Source of the DNA: Belliella buryatensis
Lineage (GTDB): Bacteria; Bacteroidota; Bacteroidia; Cytophagales; Cyclobacteriaceae
DNA: 64,000 nucleotides
Direction of reading: 5' to 3'
Assembly (NCBI RefSeq): GCF_900188245.1
Contig: NZ_FZOK01000012.1
Span: forward strand, 98,247 to 162,246
Under the pieces are notes generated by a model. That model saw nothing but the letters and a program-made list of their open reading frames with translations. It ran no database searches and was not told where the DNA came from. The position numbers and the translations under genes are program-made. The stretch's first letter is position 1. Every line of letters begins with the position of its first letter. This document shows, in pieces, positions 19,317 to 27,269 of this stretch.

Positions 19317-19943
19317 TTATTGCTTCTGAATTTCTTGTTTAACATAGTGAACAATTTTCCAAATTCTTTCTTGAGGAATTTGAGAGCCGTGAGCGCCCAT
19401 TCTGCCTTTTCCTTTCATGATCACATGAAAAATATGGCCTTCAGGAAGATTGATATAAGCACCACCTTTAAGGTTAGCAACACCACCAATAACTTCACCA
19501 GCTTTACCATCTCCCTCACCAGCTGCACCATGACAGGCTGAGCAATACTGAAGATAAAGTTGTCTACCCTCTTCAAGAACTTGATCTGTCAATTCAACTG
19601 GGTTCTGGATTTCCGCGGCCTTTTCAAGTTCGAAAGCCTTCAACCTGTATGGCAACATTCCATCTTTAGTTCGAGGAACTGTATTAGCTACAGGTTCTCT
19701 CATATTCATTCTATGCGGGTTATTGATATTAGAGTTGAAGAACTCACCCTTTTCATCTTCTCTCGTAGACAACCATTTACCTTCATCTTCATTGATAATT
19801 TGAGTCAATGGTTCATACGCTACAGAATTGTACATTTGAGGTGCGTATTCGTACCCAGGATGATCTCCTGAGGCACTACAAGATGCAAGCCCTATGGCAA
19901 CACCAGCAGTAGCTAATACATATATGGATCTTATCAATTTCAT
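19317..19943 (-). CDS. actE: Alternative complex III monoheme cytochrome c ActE
   Basis: A 208-residue lipoprotein cytochrome. From the ATG at 19943 there is a short span ending in a lipobox (IGLASCSASG), then a cytochrome c domain with CSACHGAAGEGDGKAGEV and a likely Met ligand in the HVIMKGKGRMGAHG region. A longer frame starts at 19991 inside actD, but the 19943 start gives a proper lipoprotein signal. In the known supercomplex, ActE can pass electrons from ActA toward the oxidase CuA site. It lies 13 bases after actD and two before actF. Confidence 0.93.
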   Translation of the reverse strand: MKLIRSIYVLATAGVAIGLASCSASGDHPGYEYAPQMYNSVAYEPLTQIINEDEGKWLSTREDEKGEFFNSNINNPHRMNMREPVANTVPRTKDGMLPYRLKAFELEKAAEIQNPVELTDQVLEEGRQLYLQYCSACHGAAGEGDGKAGEVIGGVANLKGGAYINLPEGHIFHVIMKGKGRMGAHGSQIPQERIWKIVHYVKQEIQKQ

Positions 19944-19956
19944 ATTGTCTGAGTTA

Positions 19957-20487
19957 CTATTCAAAACTTTTTTTATTGACTTCTGTAGCACCAGAAGATT
20001 TTAGAATATCACCAATCTTTTCTTCTCCCAAAGATGCATTAGTCGCTAAATCGATAGCCATCACATGCTTATCATCTGTGATTCTTAGATCGAAGATTCT
20101 TGGCTGAGCCCAAGGCTTCAAGTTGGAAGATACCATAAATACTCCCACCATACCGAAAGCAGCCAAAAGGACAGTCAATTCGAAAGTAACTGGGATAAAA
20201 TCAGGGAATGCAGCATGATCCTTACCGCCTATAATCATAGGCCAGTCAATTTTCATCATATAAAATTGCATGACTAAAGCCAAAGTCGTTCCAAGTATCC
20301 CAAAAAGGAAAGCTGCAATAGGAAGCCTGCTCCTTTTATATCCAAGTACATCATCAATCCCATGAACTGGAAAAGGTGAATAAACTTCATGAATCTTAAC
20401 ACCACTACCTCTAACCTTAGATACGGCGTCTAACAAAACATCCTCATCATCAAATACACCGAGGACAAAATTCTTATCTCTTTCCAT
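19957..20487 (-). CDS. actD: Alternative complex III subunit ActD (DUF3341)
   Basis: A 176-residue DUF3341 protein. The N-terminal cytoplasmic part begins NFVLGVFDDEDVLLDAVSKVRGSGV and contains the family motif IHEVYSPFPVHGIDDVLG. Two spans follow (IAAFLFGILGTTLALVMQFYM and FELTVLLAAFGMVGVFMV). ActD is a structural accessory subunit of alternative complex III without cofactors. It starts two bases after the actC stop, in the standard ActABCDEF order. Confidence 0.93.
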   Translation of the reverse strand: MERDKNFVLGVFDDEDVLLDAVSKVRGSGVKIHEVYSPFPVHGIDDVLGYKRSRLPIAAFLFGILGTTLALVMQFYMMKIDWPMIIGGKDHAAFPDFIPVTFELTVLLAAFGMVGVFMVSSNLKPWAQPRIFDLRITDDKHVMAIDLATNASLGEEKIGDILKSSGATEVNKKSFE

Positions 20488-20489
20488 GA

Positions 20490-21854
20490 TTATTTATTTA
20501 CTTTTTCTGATGAAGACTTAACAATAGATTTCACCTCAGCCATGTTGATTACTGGGAAGAACTTTGCGAACAACAAGAATAAGGTAAAGAACAAACCAAA
20601 AGTGAATAAGTACACTCCGATATCTGACAAAGTAGGATAGAACATCGCCCAAGATGATGGCAAGAAATCCCTATGTAAAGATGTCACAATGATTACAAAT
20701 CGTTCGAACCACATACCGATGTTTACTACCAAAGAAAGTATGAAAGTAGCGACAATTGAAGTTCTGATCTTTTTGAACCAGAATAGTTGTGGGGAGATCA
20801 CATTGCATGTCATCATAGACCAATATGCCCACCAATAAGGGCCAAATGCTCTATTGATGAATGCGTACTGCTCTGCTGCTACACCAGAATACCAAGCTAT
20901 AAAGAATTCAGTAATATAAGCTATACCTACAATTGAACCAGTAATGATGATTACGATATTCATCAACTCAATGTGTCCTATGGTAATGTAATCTTCCAGC
21001 TTAAACACCTTCCTTGTAATGATCATCAAGGTCAATACCATGGCAAAGCCAGAAAAAATCGCACCCGCCACGAAATATGGGGGGAAGATTGTAGTATGCC
21101 AACCAGGGATTACGGATGTCGCAAAGTCAAAGGATACAATAGTGTGAACTGACAATACCAAAGGAGTGGCCAAACCAGCCAAAATCAAAGCAACTGATTC
21201 GTATCTGCTCCAAGTTTTAGCAGCACCATCCCAACCAAAAGAAAGCGCACCGTAGATAGTTTTTCTAAGGCCAGTTGCTCTATCTCTGATCGTAGCGAAA
21301 TCTGGAATCAAACCGATGTACCAGAATACCAAAGAAACAGAGAAATAGGTAGAAATCGCAAATACGTCCCAAAGAAGCGGTGAGTTGAAATTTACCCAAA
21401 GTGACCCAAAGGTATTTGGTAATGGTAGTGCCCAATAAGCTCCCAACCAAGGTCTACCCATATGTATTATTGGGAACATAGCGGCACAGATAACGGCGAA
21501 AATCGTCATGGCTTCCGCAGCTCTGTTGATCGCCATTCTCCATTTCTGTCTGAATAGCAGCAATACAGCCGAGATCAAAGTACCAGCGTGACCAATACCA
21601 ACCCACCACACAAAGTTGGTGATATCCCATGCCCAACCAATAGTTTTATTTAGACCCCACATACCGATACCTTCCCAAAGGGTAGCTACCAGCGCAAGGC
21701 TTCCTAACAATAAGGCACCCACTGCAACCAAAAGGCCAAGGATCCAACCAAGAGTTGGTTTGCCTTCTACCTGTCTTGACACGTCATGGGTGACGTCTTT
21801 TAAGGTTTTACCGCCTGTAATCAGCGGCTCACGTACGGATGAAGTAACCTGCAT
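20490..21854 (-). CDS. actC: Alternative complex III membrane subunit ActC (NrfD family)
   Basis: A 454-residue NrfD-family polytopic protein with ten spans, the presumed quinol-oxidising membrane subunit. Recognisable segments are [72 protein letters not shown] and [15 protein letters not shown]. These match ActC and PsrC-type quinone-site helices. It lies 18 bases after actB and two before actD. The quinol (menaquinol in this phylum) is inferred from taxonomy. Confidence 0.95.
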   Translation of the reverse strand: MQVTSSVREPLITGGKTLKDVTHDVSRQVEGKPTLGWILGLLVAVGALLLGSLALVATLWEGIGMWGLNKTIGWAWDITNFVWWVGIGHAGTLISAVLLLFRQKWRMAINRAAEAMTIFAVICAAMFPIIHMGRPWLGAYWALPLPNTFGSLWVNFNSPLLWDVFAISTYFSVSLVFWYIGLIPDFATIRDRATGLRKTIYGALSFGWDGAAKTWSRYESVALILAGLATPLVLSVHTIVSFDFATSVIPGWHTTIFPPYFVAGAIFSGFAMVLTLMIITRKVFKLEDYITIGHIELMNIVIIITGSIVGIAYITEFFIAWYSGVAAEQYAFINRAFGPYWWAYWSMMTCNVISPQLFWFKKIRTSIVATFILSLVVNIGMWFERFVIIVTSLHRDFLPSSWAMFYPTLSDIGVYLFTFGLFFTLFLLFAKFFPVINMAEVKSIVKSSSEKVNK

Positions 21855-21872
21855 ATCTTATAAAATTATTTA

Positions 21873-24800
21873 TTACGCTTCTGATTTATCCTTATTTCTG
21901 ATTTTGGTAAAGTACCATACGTTAGGATTGACATTGATCTCTTCTAACACGTGGTATGCTCTTTCTTCATTCACCTCTTTAGTTGCAGAAAGAGTCTCTT
22001 CCTGAATCTTCAAAGTAGCTGTAATCTTACTATTTGGGTCATTCATATCACCAAATACAATCGCATCTGTAGGACACGCCGTAGCACAAGCTGTATTGAT
22101 TTCTCCATCTTGGATTTTTCTACCTTCTTTCTTGGCAGTCAATTTTCCAGATTGAATTCTCTGAACACACATAGAACATTTTTCAATTACACCTCTAGCT
22201 CTTACAGTTACATCAGGGTTCAATACCATTTTACCCATATCGTCATTCTGAGCCACATTGACAGCAGCAAATGATTTATTGTCATGGTATTTGAACCAAT
22301 TGAATCTTCTTACTTTATAAGGACAGTTATTAGCACAGTATCTTGTACCAATGCATCTGTTGTAAGTCATTTGATTAAGACCTTCAGAAGAGTGCGTTGT
22401 AGCAGCCACTGGGCATACTGTCTCACAAGGAGCGTTGTTACAATGCTGACACATCATTGGCTGGAATACAACCTCAGGATTTTCAGCAGCGATTTCCAAA
22501 CCATCATTATCTCCAACCTCTGCATCAGAAGAATAGTATCTATCAATTCTGATCCAAGCCATTTCTCTTCTATTGAGCACTTCTTGCTTACCAACTACTG
22601 CCACGTTGTTTTCAACTTGACAAGCAACAGTACAAGCACCACAACCAATACAAGAGTTCATGTCTATAGCAAGACCCCAATGATGCTGGCTGTATTGATG
22701 GCCTTTCCAAAGAGATATTTTAGAAGGTTTCACAAACTCACCTTCCTTGTAAATTTTAGGCTGATATCTACCTGCAAAGGCATTTTCTTTGTACTCAGGA
22801 AGGATTGATTCCTGTACGACAAAGTTTCTACCCATGTAAGTTTGATGAGTCTGAGTTTGTGCAATCTTATATTTATCTGAGGTCAACTCTACAGTTACAC
22901 CTTCAATTACGTCAAAGTTTACAAAACCATTATTAACAGATAGCAATTCATAAGCATTGATACCAACACCATTAGCAACTCTACCCGCTTTGGTTCTTCC
23001 ATATCCTAATGCTAAGCCAACTGTTCCTATTGCTTGACCTGGTTGAACTAAAACTGGAACAACAATAGATTTATCACCGATAGTCACTTTGGCTTTCTGA
23101 GTTGCTCCTTCGAACATCTTCAAACCATTTTCATTTGCCCACTTCTGAGAAACTGTCAAATAGTTATCCCATGTAGCTTTAGAGATTGGATCAGACATCT
23201 CTTGCAACCATGGGTTGTTTGCAAAAGTACCATTACCAATACCTATTTTTGTATAAACAACCAACTCTGTTCCTGCATTATCAGCTTTGTAAGTCCTTGC
23301 AACGGCAGCAGCTGCAGCAGAAGCATCTCCATTAGCAGTTAAGGCAGAAGAAGTAGATTCTAGGCTATATACACCGTTGAAAAGTGATCTATCCCAGAAT
23401 TCTTGAAAGTCTGAAGTTTCAGATTGAGCGGCAAAAAGTGAAGCTCTCCAATTTTCTTGTAAGAAATCGTAGTAGTTAGTTTCTTCACCAGCCCAAACCA
23501 AGAAAGACTCCTGCGCTTGTCTTGTATCGAAAAGAGGAGAAATAGTAGGCTGAGCAAGAGAGAATTCACCTTTTCTTGGATTAAAATCATTCCAAGACTC
23601 TAAGTAATGATGATCAGGAGCTACAAACTGTACCAAAGAAGCTGTCTCATCCATAGTGCCATTTGTTGCTACGGATACTTTTGCCTTTTCGATTCCTGAA
23701 GCTACCTCAGCACCTCTTACAAAATCATATACAGGATTACAGTTGTAGAAAACTACCCCTCCAACTCTTCCAGCATTCAAATCAGTAACAAACTGATTCA
23801 TTTTAGCATCATCTCCTTTACGGAAATAAGAAGGTGTAGAGAAATCAACAGTAACACCATTATTATTTAGTAAGTCATTAATAGCATTAACAATGACTTG
23901 AACATTAGGATCATTTGAGCCTGATACTACTAAAGAGGCTCCTCTATTTGCCCAAAGTTCATTGGCTGCCTTATCAAGGTTTGAAACATCCACAGCAGCA
24001 GCATTAAAAGTAATAGCCCCTGCTTTTTTTGCTAATGCATTATATAAGGCAAGTACCGCCAAACCACTAGCAGAAGCCTTGATTGGTGTTCTATAATCAG
24101 CATTAGAACCTGTCAAAGAAAGGTTGGATTCAAACTGATAATGTCTAGACATTTCAGGCTTTTCTTTGGTAATTTTTCTACCTTTTGCATATTGCTTCGC
24201 AAACTCAATTGGTGAAATCCAAGTACCAAGGAAATCAGCACCGAAACTCACAATTACTTTTGCTCTGTCAAACCTATATGTAGGAAGCACTGCAGATCCA
24301 TAAACAGTCTCAGATGCTTTGGTAATACCATAGCTTGAAACAGGATCATAGGTAATCACTTCAGCTCCTCCAAAAGACTCAGAAAACTTAGCTAAAGCTT
24401 TTTCTGTGGAAGGAGAAAGGATGGTGTTTGTTACAATTTTAACAGTACCAGCAGCTGCAAGCTTAGACTTCACTTCAGCGTCGATAGAAGACCAGTCTGA
24501 CTTTTCCCCATTGATAAAAGGGCCAGCCAATCTTTGTTTGTCATAAAGAGAAAGTACAGAAGCTTCAACTATAGCGCTAACTCCTTTTCCATTGATCGGA
24601 GACAATTCATTTCCGTCAACTTTAATAGGTCTACCTTCCCTTGTTTTTACAACAACAGATGCATAATCACCTCCAGAAGCAAAAGTAGAAGCGTAATAGT
24701 TAGGAATAGATGGGCTGATATCAACAGGTTTGTTAACATAAGGAATAGCCTTTCTTACGGGAGCTTCACAGGCTGCTAATGATGCAGCCGCTAAGCTAAA

Positions 24801-24956
24801 TCCCATCAACTTGAGAAAGTCTCTTCTAGAAGGCCCTTCTTCACCGTTGGAAGATGATGTAAATTCAGGGAATTCTCTATCAGCATTTTTAACAAACTCA
24901 GGATCGTTTGTCAATTGCTCTATTCCTTTCCAATATGTCTTATTATTTTCTTTCAT
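21873..24956 (-). CDS. actB: Alternative complex III iron-sulfur subunit ActB
   Basis: A 1027-residue peripheral subunit. It has a Tat signal (SRRDFLKLMGFSLAAASLAA, about 43-62), then a molybdopterin-oxidoreductase-like domain that in this family carries no molybdenum. A ferredoxin domain follows from about 769, with CIGCGACTVAC, CQHCNNAPCETVCP, CIGTRYCANNCPYK and CSMCVQ...CATACPTDAI, enough cysteines for three [4Fe-4S] clusters and one [3Fe-4S]. It is exported by Tat and sits on the periplasmic face with ActA. It is 37 bases after actA. Confidence 0.96.
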   Translation of the reverse strand: MKENNKTYWKGIEQLTNDPEFVKNADREFPEFTSSSNGEEGPSRRDFLKLMGFSLAAASLAACEAPVRKAIPYVNKPVDISPSIPNYYASTFASGGDYASVVVKTREGRPIKVDGNELSPINGKGVSAIVEASVLSLYDKQRLAGPFINGEKSDWSSIDAEVKSKLAAAGTVKIVTNTILSPSTEKALAKFSESFGGAEVITYDPVSSYGITKASETVYGSAVLPTYRFDRAKVIVSFGADFLGTWISPIEFAKQYAKGRKITKEKPEMSRHYQFESNLSLTGSNADYRTPIKASASGLAVLALYNALAKKAGAITFNAAAVDVSNLDKAANELWANRGASLVVSGSNDPNVQVIVNAINDLLNNNGVTVDFSTPSYFRKGDDAKMNQFVTDLNAGRVGGVVFYNCNPVYDFVRGAEVASGIEKAKVSVATNGTMDETASLVQFVAPDHHYLESWNDFNPRKGEFSLAQPTISPLFDTRQAQESFLVWAGEETNYYDFLQENWRASLFAAQSETSDFQEFWDRSLFNGVYSLESTSSALTANGDASAAAAAVARTYKADNAGTELVVYTKIGIGNGTFANNPWLQEMSDPISKATWDNYLTVSQKWANENGLKMFEGATQKAKVTIGDKSIVVPVLVQPGQAIGTVGLALGYGRTKAGRVANGVGINAYELLSVNNGFVNFDVIEGVTVELTSDKYKIAQTQTHQTYMGRNFVVQESILPEYKENAFAGRYQPKIYKEGEFVKPSKISLWKGHQYSQHHWGLAIDMNSCIGCGACTVACQVENNVAVVGKQEVLNRREMAWIRIDRYYSSDAEVGDNDGLEIAAENPEVVFQPMMCQHCNNAPCETVCPVAATTHSSEGLNQMTYNRCIGTRYCANNCPYKVRRFNWFKYHDNKSFAAVNVAQNDDMGKMVLNPDVTVRARGVIEKCSMCVQRIQSGKLTAKKEGRKIQDGEINTACATACPTDAIVFGDMNDPNSKITATLKIQEETLSATKEVNEERAYHVLEEINVNPNVWYFTKIRNKDKSEA

Positions 24957-24993
24957 TTTATAGTCAAGAAAAGTAGGTTCTGAATTGATTTAA

Positions 24994-26253
24994 TTAATAG
25001 TGACACTTAGCACATTCCAAGCCTCCGATATCCTTCACTTTCAGTGCATTCTTGCTGTCGGAATGTAATTGCACCAATTTATCATAATACTCGTTGCCAG
25101 CAGCATTGATATCAGTCTGTCTATGACAGTCGATACACCAGCCCATTGTAAGTGAACTGTGCTGATAAACAACCTCCATTTCTTCAATCGGCCCATGACA
25201 AGTTTGACACTCGATACCACCTACAGCCACGTGCTGAGCGTGATTAAAATAGGCCAAGTCTGGTAGGTTGTGGATTCTCACCCACTCGATTGGTTGATTA
25301 TTATCAACGGCATTATAGATTTTTTGAATTTCTGGTGAAATACCATCTTTACCACCCACATTTTGAATGTGTGTATGACAGTTCATACAAATGTTGGCTG
25401 AAGGGATATTTGCAGATTTACCGAGCTCTACACCGGTGTGACAGTATTGACACTCAATTTCATATTGACCAGCATGTAGTTGATGCGAAAATGCAATAGG
25501 CTGCTTAGGAGCATATCCTTGTTGTATACCTACGGAGTATAATCCATCTATGGCAGTCTTTGCTACAAGAGCAATAACAAGAGCTGTTACAATGATCACA
25601 AAAGCATCACTCTTAAGTACTTTAGAGAAATTAAACTTCTGATTGATGAATTCTTGATCTTCTTCATCTAATTTCTGACTATTAAGATATTTGGTCAAAA
25701 CAGAGATGATCAGACCTAGAACAATTAATATGAGCAAAAGTACAACGACTAATACAGCTAGAATTATTGTCAAGTATTCACTAGGAACTCCTGAACCACC
25801 AGTAGAAGATGATGCACTACTTCCATCTCCTCCATCTGCGACAGCAGCTTCTTTGTCCCCATATTCAATATAAGAAAGTAGATTATCAAGATCAGAGTCA
25901 CTTAAAAACTCATGATTTGGCATCGCAAGGTTATTGTATTCCTTGTAGATGGCATTAGCTTGGGCATCTCCTGATGCAATTAAAGCTCCAGAGTTTCTGA
26001 TGAAACTTTTTGCCCAATCGATAGATCTTCTATCAGTCACTCCTCTCAGGGCAGGGCCTGTGTACTTTTGATCCAGTTTGTGACAAGTTTTACAGTTAGC
26101 ATTGAAGATAGATTTACCAGCAGCAATCGCTTCTTCACTGTCAGAAACATCAGGATTAGCTCCAAAGGCTTGCGCTCCCAAAACTAGGAAGAACACCATG
26201 GCCAATGTGCTAATTCTTAAGGGAACACTTAATAATGAGCGTTTGATCGACAT
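24994..26253 (-). CDS. actA: Alternative complex III multiheme cytochrome ActA with fused N-terminal cytochrome c domain
   Basis: A 419-residue exported protein with six CxxCH heme sites. One (CKTCH, about residue 54) lies in an N-terminal monoheme cytochrome domain. Two spans follow (about 160-190 and 215-240), then five clustered sites: CQYCH, CMNCH, CQTCH, CIDCH and CAKCH, the last four residues before the stop. The C-terminal five-heme part is classical ActA, which collects electrons from the ActB clusters. The N-domain is an addition relative to the pentaheme protein described in Rhodothermus. First gene of the operon, 50 bases after the promoter. Confidence 0.95.
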   Translation of the reverse strand: MSIKRSLLSVPLRISTLAMVFFLVLGAQAFGANPDVSDSEEAIAAGKSIFNANCKTCHKLDQKYTGPALRGVTDRRSIDWAKSFIRNSGALIASGDAQANAIYKEYNNLAMPNHEFLSDSDLDNLLSYIEYGDKEAAVADGGDGSSASSSTGGSGVPSEYLTIILAVLVVVLLLILIVLGLIISVLTKYLNSQKLDEEDQEFINQKFNFSKVLKSDAFVIIVTALVIALVAKTAIDGLYSVGIQQGYAPKQPIAFSHQLHAGQYEIECQYCHTGVELGKSANIPSANICMNCHTHIQNVGGKDGISPEIQKIYNAVDNNQPIEWVRIHNLPDLAYFNHAQHVAVGGIECQTCHGPIEEMEVVYQHSSLTMGWCIDCHRQTDINAAGNEYYDKLVQLHSDSKNALKVKDIGGLECAKCHY

Positions 26254-26302
26254 ATTTATTACTTATTAAACAGTTTAATTCACGGTTTTCAAATAAACAG
26301 TG

Positions 26303-26333
26303 CAAATGTACTACCCCAATTCTACATTTCAAA
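26303..26333 (-). promoter_or_regulatory. Promoter of the act-cox respiratory operon
   Basis: Reading the minus strand, TTTG (26333-26330), a 19-base spacer, then TACATTTG (26310-26303). This is an exact match to the Bacteroidota -33/-7 consensus. Expected start of transcription is near 26296, about 43 bases before the actA ATG. Confidence 0.8.
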
Positions 26334-26535
26334 CTTGACTTCCATACATGGTAAGTAACAGTAAATAGCCTTACGGTAATTGTATTTATTTGTTTTTCAA
26401 TGTCTTATAAATTTTAAACAGATGGTTTAGATAATTTAGAATCTTTATAAATAAATCTTTAAATACATAAAATATATGGATGATCATCATTAAAGAAATT
26501 TGAAAAAACTAGTAGGATTAAATTTTAGATCTTGT

Positions 26536-26566
26536 TTTGGAAAAATTGAGATATTCTCTACATTTG
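26536..26566 (+). promoter_or_regulatory. tRNA-Cys promoter
   Basis: TTTG at 26536-26539, a 19-base spacer and TACATTTG at 26559-26566 match the Bacteroidota consensus exactly. Transcription should start near 26573, ten bases before the tRNA. Confidence 0.8.
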
Positions 26567-26582
26567 CATTCCGTTTACAAAG

Positions 26583-26653
26583 GGTCGGGTGGCCGAGTGG
26601 CTAGGCAGAGGTCTGCAAAACCTTGTACAGCGGTTCGAATCCGCTCTCGACCT
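26583..26653 (+). tRNA. tRNA-Cys (anticodon GCA)
   Basis: A 71-base cloverleaf. The acceptor stem GGTCGGG pairs with CTCGACC with one G-U pair. The anticodon stem AGGT/ACCT carries loop CTGCAAA, giving anticodon GCA, and the T arm is present. The discriminator is T (U73), the known identity base for cysteinyl-tRNA synthetase. CCA is not encoded. It stands alone behind its own promoter. Confidence 0.95.
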
Positions 26654-26801
26654 CAAAATTCTAAAGCATCTTCATATAGAAGGTGCTTTTCTTTTTTCAG
26701 CAGAATACCATTCAGCACATCATCTTCGGCCCTTATAATTCTAAGTTAGTTTTTAAAAATCGTATTCTATATATTAAAGGTATCATCAAAATACCTTTCC
26801 A

Positions 26802-27266
26802 ATGAAGACAATTTCTTTTCAGCTAAATGGCAAAAACCAAGAAATTCAAGTAGATCCTGAGGAACCTCTTTTATATATTCTCAGAGATGAATTTGAGCTT
26901 TCAGGCGCCAAATTCGGCTGTGGACTGCAGCAATGTTCGGCTTGTATGGTTTTGGTAGATGATCAAGCAGTACCGACTTGCCTGAGTCCTTGTGAGACTT
27001 TTCAAGGAAAAAACATAGAAACGATTGAAGGATTGAAACAAGGTAATAAACTCCATCCTGTTCAAGAAGCATTTGTTGAGGAGCAGGCTGCGCAATGTGG
27101 CTATTGCCTCAATGGTATGCTTATTTCTGCAGTTTCATTGCTCCGATCAAACAATAACCCATCAGAAGAAGAAATCAAAGAGGCATTGAATAGCATCATC
27201 TGCCGCTGTGGGACACATTCCAGATTTATCAAAGCAGTCAAAAAGGTTTCTTCATCAAATATCTAA
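26802..27266 (+). CDS. (2Fe-2S) subunit of a molybdenum hydroxylase (isoquinoline 1-oxidoreductase type)
   Basis: A 154-residue protein with two [2Fe-2S] domains. The N-terminal plant-ferredoxin domain has cysteines in GCGLQQCSACMV and a fourth in VPTCLSPC; the C-terminal helical domain has CGYCLNGM and CRCGTH. Length and motif spacing match the small subunit of the aldehyde oxidase/isoquinoline 1-oxidoreductase family. It relays electrons from the molybdenum subunit encoded four bases downstream (27270). No signal peptide; it may be co-exported with the Tat-signalled partner. Natural substrate unknown. Confidence 0.92.
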   Translation: MKTISFQLNGKNQEIQVDPEEPLLYILRDEFELSGAKFGCGLQQCSACMVLVDDQAVPTCLSPCETFQGKNIETIEGLKQGNKLHPVQEAFVEEQAAQCGYCLNGMLISAVSLLRSNNNPSEEEIKEALNSIICRCGTHSRFIKAVKKVSSSNI

Positions 27267-27269
27267 GCC

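Noticed and set aside
9776..26253. True caa3 oxidase with cytochrome c fused to subunit II
   Set aside because: coxB ends without any CxxCH motif; heme domains are in ActA and ActE.
26537..26749. 70-codon open frame across tRNA-Cys
   Set aside because: It runs through the whole tRNA and its promoter; the protein has no family resemblance.
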